The notes under the pieces: model-generated
Database searches by the model: none
What the model saw: only the letters and a program-made list of their open reading frames with translations
What the model was told of the DNA's origin: nothing
Program-made: the position numbers and the translations under genes
Source: Coleophoma eucalyptorum
Taxonomy: Eukaryota > Ascomycota > Leotiomycetes > Helotiales > Dermateaceae
DNA: 64,000 bases
Reading direction: 5' to 3'
NCBI GenBank assembly: GCA_026120035.1
Contig: JALRME010000020.1
Location: forward strand, 682,001-746,000
Shown here: positions 58,173-64,000 of the stretch, piece by piece
Layout: every line of letters starts with the position of its first letter
Numbering within the stretch: position 1 is the stretch's first letter

Positions 58173-60001
58173 CTATACTTTAATCAGATCAAAGCCATTC
58201 CATCCATCTAAAGCCTCCCGAATTTCAACAACATAGTTTGGAATTCCACCGGCGTAATTTACCTGCTCAAACGCTTTCCCAGGCATGCTACCACCCATGT
58301 ATGTTGATTTGGTGGTAGGGAATAAACTTGCATTACTGAGGTCATTGATATGTTGTTTCCACGCCTTGGTCGCATCGGCTGTCGGGTTGATGTATTTGAG
58401 GTTTTCCCGTTCCATCTTTCGGATACAGTCAACAATCCAGCGACCTTGTACTTCGACGGTGCTGGGGCCATTTGAAAGTAGCGTGGGTCCATGTGGACCG
58501 TAGAGATGGAACATGTTAGGGTAACCAGAGACTGTGACACCAAGATAGGTATTGGCGGCAGCTTTCCATTCGTCTTGAAGGTTGGTATCGTTTATGCTCT
58601 TCAGGCCCATATGGGTCATACCACCTGTAGTGATATCCTTTGGGAATGTCAGTTGCATGGTTTAAAAACAATGAATAGATTGACGATCTTACAAATCCAG
58701 TAGCTATAGCTATAACATCAAATTCTTCGTGGCTGCCATCCTCGAGCTTAATGCCTGTCTCGGTAAACTCGGCGATGGGGTTGTTCTTGATATCGATAAT
58801 ATCAACATTAGGTCGATTGAATTGCTCGTAGTAGTTTTGTTCCAAGCAAGGTCTTTTTACACCAAAAAAGTGCGGCAGCTCCAAAGGTGCCAATATGTCA
58901 CGTTTCCTTGGGTCACCAATGCGATTCCTTACATGCTTGGCCCAAAAGTTGTATGCTTCCTTGTTTGCGTCTGCATTGTTAAGCATGTCCTTGTAATTCC
59001 CAAGCCAAAATCGGAATCCACCATAGTCCCACAGTTTGTGATAAAAGGCTTCACGCTCAGCTGGGGTATCATCGAACGTATTTTTCTCGTACATGCCGTA
59101 GAAGAATCCACCAAAGCACTTCTCACGGTATTCGTAGAGGCGGTAGTACCACTGTTTCCCCAAGTCTTGCTCTTCGGGAGTGAGCATGCGCTTTTGCATG
59201 GGAACGGCCAGATTAGGCGTTCGTTGGTACACCTTCATTTCACCAACTTCGGGGCCCCATTCTTGGGCAATTTGCACTCCAGAAGCACCGGTACCAATAA
59301 CGGCGCAGCGCTTACCCTTGACGTCGACTCCTTCTTCTGGCCAAAAGGAAGAGTGATGGATCGTTCCCTTGAACTTTTCAAGTCCCTTGAATGGTGGAAT
59401 ATAGCGTTTGGATGCCTAACTTCATAAGTACCATGACCAGATAGAGATATTTGATATTACGCACAAATCCAGCAGCAACAATAAAGTACTTGCTCTTTGC
59501 CAAACGCCCGTCCTCTGTCTTGATATGCCACTTCCCTTCGGCAGTGTTAAACTGGGCACCGACAACAACAGTCTCGAACGAACAGTCTTTCTTGATATCG
59601 AGGACTTTATCAACATGGTCAAAGTAGGATCGGAGTTCTTCATAATTGGGATAATTGGTCGTCCAATGCCAGTCTTTGTACACCTCTGGCCATGAAAATT
59701 GATACTCAGGCACCTCGGAGTCTACTCGAGCTCCAGGATACCGATTCCAGCGCCATGTGCCGCCAAGGTCCGTACCGGCTTCATAGATTACAGCTTTAAG
59801 GCCTTGATCACGAAGAGTTTTGAGACAAAAGACACCACCTATGCCCAAATGTCAGCTGTCTGGTGTAATTAGAGCTATAATTAATGAATGCATACCGAAG
59901 CCACCTCCTACAATGATGACATCAGTATCCAAATCGTCGGCATACGGTCCGGTATTACCGCGACGATGAGAGTACTGTGATAATTCGGTTTTCATAGCCA
60001 T
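58173..60001 (-). CDS. Type I Baeyer-Villiger (flavin) monooxygenase
   Basis: Four minus-strand exons, 60001-59896, 59838-59465, 59415-58693 and 58637-58173, give about 555 residues. The FAD Rossmann motif GGGFGG lies at about 32-37, split by the first intron. GGTWRWNRYPGARVD follows, then the BVMO fingerprint FKGTIHHSSFWP (F175, G177, H181, W185) and a second NADPH Rossmann motif GTGASG (about 201-206). All type I signatures are present, so it should insert oxygen next to a ketone carbonyl, as in cyclohexanone or steroid monooxygenases. The C-terminal NMFHLYGPHGPTLLSNGP is typical. An in-frame ATG at 60082 would add 27 residues; I prefer 60001, which has A at -3 and G at +4. Substrate unknown. 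Confidence 0.94.
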
Positions 60002-60639
60002 ATTTATGGTCGGTTCTTTGGGTCGGTTACTCGTTGGAAATGCAGTACGTTGCTTTGCAGTTTGAATAATGATGGAAAACATTAATTAACTACTACAGCT
60101 TGAAAAATTATTAGATTGGGAACGATCCAGTATTAAATAACTTTGTCTCAGGTGCTATGATTAGCCAAATGCACAGTGCAGTTCCCCCTTTCCAGCTCAT
60201 GACCGAGGTATTCAACAGTCGGGATTCGGAGCCGCAAATATTGTAGGTTCCGCCTGTACCAAGTGAAATGAGGGGTAAAGCATCTTCAGATGTATGATTA
60301 CGGGTTAATCCTTTTTACTACATTTTGGATGCGGCTCCGTACTACTGTCCTCAATTGTTTTCCGCGGCGGAACCGCATCTTGGTCTAGAGAAATTGTGAC
60401 CGAAGCGTGCTGCTTGAAAAAAGCATGGGGATTATAAGGACGAAAGGAATAATAATTTGGCACTGAATGAATCGAAAAGCAGTGCTGTGAACAATTGGTG
60501 GCAAGCTCCCAGTCCAGATTCGTGCAGGTATGATTGTTACTCTGACCCAATTTTGGTTTACTATTACAACCACCTAGGTTTTACAGTTCAGCCATAGTAC
60601 TACAAGATAAACACAATTTTTGGAGGCAATTAAGCTTTG
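60002..60639. other. Intergenic region upstream of the BVMO
   Basis: About 640 bp between the regulator stop and the BVMO start, with the BVMO promoter. No operator identified. Confidence 0.55.
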
Positions 60640-63600
60640 TCAAGAACCCATCGATATATCAGAACGATCAATGCTGAAACCAAGCGTTTCGTCTTCCGCA
60701 AATAAGCCAAAATCAACATCTCCAGCTCTCTGAAATGCAAATTCATTCTCCGATGAGGGTATAGAAAAAGGCAAATCGCCATCGAGGGAAAGGCTAGGCT
60801 CAGACCAGTCTTCTGTACCATGGGACGCCTCCATGGCTGCCATATTTTCCATTGGACTATTCAAAGCCCTTGTTAACACCTTGGCAGCGAGAAATGCCAT
60901 ATCGGACTTTCTCCCCAAGTACCACAGCGCTTCGACACATTCTTCACAGCGTTGCAGTGCTTCTCTATACGATGCAGCAGTATCTATTCCATATTTAGAT
61001 GCTTCTGCATCCACTAGGAGCAACGCGCCAGCTTTAGCAAACACACGGATGAGCACCTGAGTCCATGGCTCTGTAAGTAGAGCTCCTTGGTTAACCGCAA
61101 AATGGAACTCGCCCGTTTCAGGAAATGATGCATTCTCCTTCGGACAGGAGCATCTTGCCAAATCAGCAACGGCATGTGTGCTGCGGCGGCGAAGAGTAGT
61201 GAGCAAACCACAGGATTCACGCTCCCGGCGATGGGATTCAAAATCTAGCTGACCATCAATAGTCTGGATGATATCTGCAAGAAGTAGAACTGCAAGGTGC
61301 CAATGGCCCGTTAAGCAGATGTACCATGATTGAATCCGGGGAGGGAGTTGGTCATGATTAGCAACACAGTCAGTAATAAAAGGGCCATATACAGTATTCC
61401 AGTATCGGTAAACGTCAAGGGCATCCTTGATTGAGTCTTCCATTTTCTCTCCAGATACATGTCGTGATAGTAGAGTTTGTATTCTTGTCACTTTACGGAA
61501 GAGGAGTACTTTGATGGGAGCGGCATCAGCAAGGGCAGTAGCTGCAATTTCGTAGGAACAAGGCCAACGAACTGGTGAAGATCTACTCCGAGATTGCTGA
61601 GCCTGGAAGAAATATGACTCCCAGAGATTTGACGTGCCCGGTGATTTGGTAAGATTTTGTTCATAGATATTTCGTTCGCTCAATGGAGATCCGCCTCCAA
61701 TGGAATGATGGTGTAAACAGTTTTGGTTTGAAGGAATTTCTGGATGTAAATCACTATCCTCGTCTGAGACAACGAGCGGCCGCTTGTGCATGGCGGCCGA
61801 GAGTGTGTCGAACATGACCCCTAGCCAGTAGAGCAAATCCACTGTTTTCCAGTCTTTCTGGGAAAGTGAAATAGATGAAGAGTCATTCTCTATTGAACTT
61901 GCTGTTGCGTTACCGCCCTTGCATTTGCACCGTTGTATGTTTAGTCTGTTCAGTTTGTATCGAAGAGAGTGAATATGGCGAAGCCCCTGCTCCAGGAAAA
62001 CTGGGGGCCCATCATGATCAATTAGATCCTCAAGCTCCTCCACAAGCCTACTATTATCATTTGCACGTTCCAATCTGCTAGTCGAATGAGGGTACCCCTG
62101 TCCGCACCCAGTATCTTCGCTTGCCGGAGTCAACATTGTTTCTCTCATTCTGGAAGAAGCTTCATGAGCTGTTAACCGTGGAAAAGTGGGGTCCTGGTCG
62201 ATGTTCAGCGGTTTTTGTGTTAGTGCGAAGATGATATGAGCAAAGACAACTCGAAATGATTCAATATGTACAGCGTCTTGTAATGCACGCCGTGCTTGAG
62301 CCCAGAATGATTCTTGGATGGTTCGATCAAACTCAGTTGCTGGAGGTGTAAAATTCTGCCTGGTATCAGCAGTGGCAGCTGGACTTTCTCCAAAGAGAGC
62401 GTCATTGTCGGTCTGTTCTCGCGATCTCCTGCTGGCATTGAAAGGCTGGAACTTTGTATGGCTACGCTCACTCGACTGCGACCACTGAGTTGCAAAAGCT
62501 AAAATTGAGAGGTTCAGGGCATTCGATGCCGCCTTGTCTTCGAGCCTCGTCAGTGGTCTCTCCCGGATGGCAGCAGACGATCGATCAAGACTGATGACTT
62601 GTTTACAAATTCTGTTTGACCAACCAGGGCCCCACTCATGCAGCATCGATGTGTCGACTGAATGAGCACCGTTTGAAGGTAATGGTCGAATTCCGTAAGG
62701 ACAAGTCCTTTCTGTTAACCAGCATGACAATGCATTCTCCAAGCTATCATGGTAAACCCTCATCAAGCTTTCGGTGATGAGGCTTCTGTTGGTAAACGTG
62801 GCCAACTTTTCAGGGACCGAGAAGGGCGAGATATTTACTGGCCTATCCAGTTTCCTTTTCCTATGTCTTGAGGCGCAACCTTTTGTCGGATTTGCTGTGT
62901 GTGGAAGCGCTGAGTTGTTAGCTGGAAAGGACTTGGGCGAGACGTTAGTTCCTCCAGAGAACGAATCGACAGCCCCCATGGCATTTGCTGGGTCGTCCCA
63001 TGTGAAGCCCAGAAATTGGTTTGACTGATCGAACCCTTCTTCATTAAAAATATGTCTGTTTAACTGCCGAGAGTTGGTAGATATATTATTTCCAGGAATT
63101 CCGAGAGCATTATTCCTATCCAGATTCTCATTGTAGAGGTCTTGTGCAGAAGGCCGCTTGGTTGGTCGTCCAACAGATGAGACACGGGATATTTCGCCTG
63201 GGATATATTGGGGGGACGTTGAGGATGGGACTGGCATTGATGAACAATTTAGCTGACCTTGGTCGTAACATTCTCGTGGTGGATTTTCCGGACACGAAAT
63301 ATCAGGCTGGGTTTCAGTTGCATTGAGCTTTGCACGCTTTGAAGACGAACCCGACACATCATTAGTTCGCCCCATACGATCTCTTTCCTGTGATCGGAGC
63401 CAAATAAACGTGCAGTTCTTGCCGGTCTTCGCGCAATTCGAGCATGGTCCTAGTGGAAGCAAGCCTGGATATAATATCGTGTCAAACAACTTCATGATAG
63501 GAAGTTGAACTGAGTTTTCACCCACCTCTTCCACTGCTGCGCTCTACATGAGATCCGGCAAAATCAGAATATAGAGAAGATGGAGAACCTGAAACATCTC

Positions 63601-63757
63601 TCAAAATGATAGCATCACAACCTCTTTTCCCCTTTCTGCACTGATCGCAGCTCCGGTGCTGTTTTCGACCAGGCTTTGACTGTTCAACACAGTTTACCTG
63701 ACCTAGTAGAGAATCTTCGCATCCCAATAGGTTTTGTTGCATTGTCAGTGTAGCCAT
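60640..63757 (-). CDS. Large Zn2Cys6 transcription factor with long zinc-cluster loop
   Basis: Two minus-strand exons, 63757-63526 and 63464-60640, give about 1018 residues. The zinc cluster is split by the intron: CDQCRKGKRGC in exon 1, then CSNCAKTGKNC after it. About 36 residues separate the third and fourth cysteines instead of the usual 6-9; such insertions occur in a subgroup of fungal regulators with this CDQCRKGKR start and CTF.W after the last Cys. The rest contains long Ser/Asn-rich segments and a helical middle homology region (DLLYWLGVMFDTLSAAMHKR resembles the core of Fungal_trans). It is nuclear and likely regulates the BVMO and dioxygenase genes just downstream in the same direction (inference from position). 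A start at 63534 would lose half the cluster. Confidence 0.9.
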
Positions 63758-64000
63758 CTTGAGTTGTTGACAAAAGAAGGAGCAATTAACTCTACAAAAG
63801 TGGCTATGATTCCCACCCTGAATAAACCAAGTCCGAGATTTGGTGGAGGCCAAAGTGCGGGGAGATGAGAAATGACCCCTGTGGAACTGAAAATGCGGGG
63901 AAGTTCCATCCTTGTCGAATTGTATCCTTGGAAAGTGGAACATGAGCTTATTCAGACCTTTATTATCTTGAGAAGCATTGCAATGCCACGTCCTTTTGGC
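63758..64000. other. Promoter region of the large Zn2Cys6 gene (window edge)
   Basis: Only 243 bp before the window ends. It contains no recognisable gene; the frame that reads upstream of 63757 lacks another good start. Confidence 0.5.

Noticed and set aside
1..64000. CRISPR array, rRNA operon, PKS/NRPS core gene
   Set aside because: None seen: no regularly spaced repeats, no rRNA-like sequence, and no ketosynthase or adenylation motifs in any rebuilt gene.

Overview
The window is nuclear DNA from a filamentous ascomycete (Pezizomycotina). The evidence is the gene content (Zn2Cys6 regulators, a HET-domain protein, a DUF3425 bZIP, rhodopsin-like 7TM proteins, fungal secreted hydrolases) and introns of about 47-115 nt with GT..AG ends and CTAAC/CTGAC-like branch sites 5-15 nt before the acceptor. 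A leotiomycete is a guess from overall feel only. Gene density is about one per 2.8 kb. Most genes are split into many small exons, so I rebuilt the models by hand from splice signals, reading phase and family motifs. Exon joins are inference unless stated otherwise.

Layout. 0-6 kb: 5' part of a secreted type-B carboxylesterase (-) and a secreted GH106-like alpha-L-rhamnosidase (+, 8 exons). 7-10 kb: a Ser/Thr/Gly repeat, probably GPI-anchored wall protein (-). 11.5-13.5 kb: a membrane-anchored pepsin-fold protein whose first catalytic Asp is missing (+). 14-21.4 kb: two solo-LTR-like elements in opposite orientation flank a secreted serine-peptidase-like alpha/beta hydrolase (+, 11 exons) and a Zn2Cys6 regulator (+). 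22.2 kb: a small secreted protein. 23.3-31.8 kb: an MFS exporter and a Zn2Cys6 regulator (-) divergent from an HSL-type hydrolase and a trans-enoyl-reductase-like enzyme (+); the regulator carries a one-base frameshift. 32.5-40.6 kb: HET protein, 7TM protein, SDR, and a bZIP/DUF3425 protein. 42-51.7 kb: mitochondrial-type beta-carbonic anhydrase, type II membrane fucose-lectin, GH28 rhamnogalacturonase, a small helical protein. 53.3-63.8 kb: four co-directional (-) genes: a second 7TM protein, a TauD-type dioxygenase, a Baeyer-Villiger monooxygenase and a large Zn2Cys6 regulator.

How the genes may work together. The rhamnosidase and the rhamnogalacturonase both act on rhamnogalacturonan-type pectin, although they lie 42 kb apart. 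Two small regulator-plus-enzyme modules (23.3-31.8 kb and 56.1-63.8 kb) look like catabolic or detoxification clusters; neither contains a PKS, NRPS or terpene synthase. I found no CRISPR array, rRNA, confident tRNA or intact transposon.
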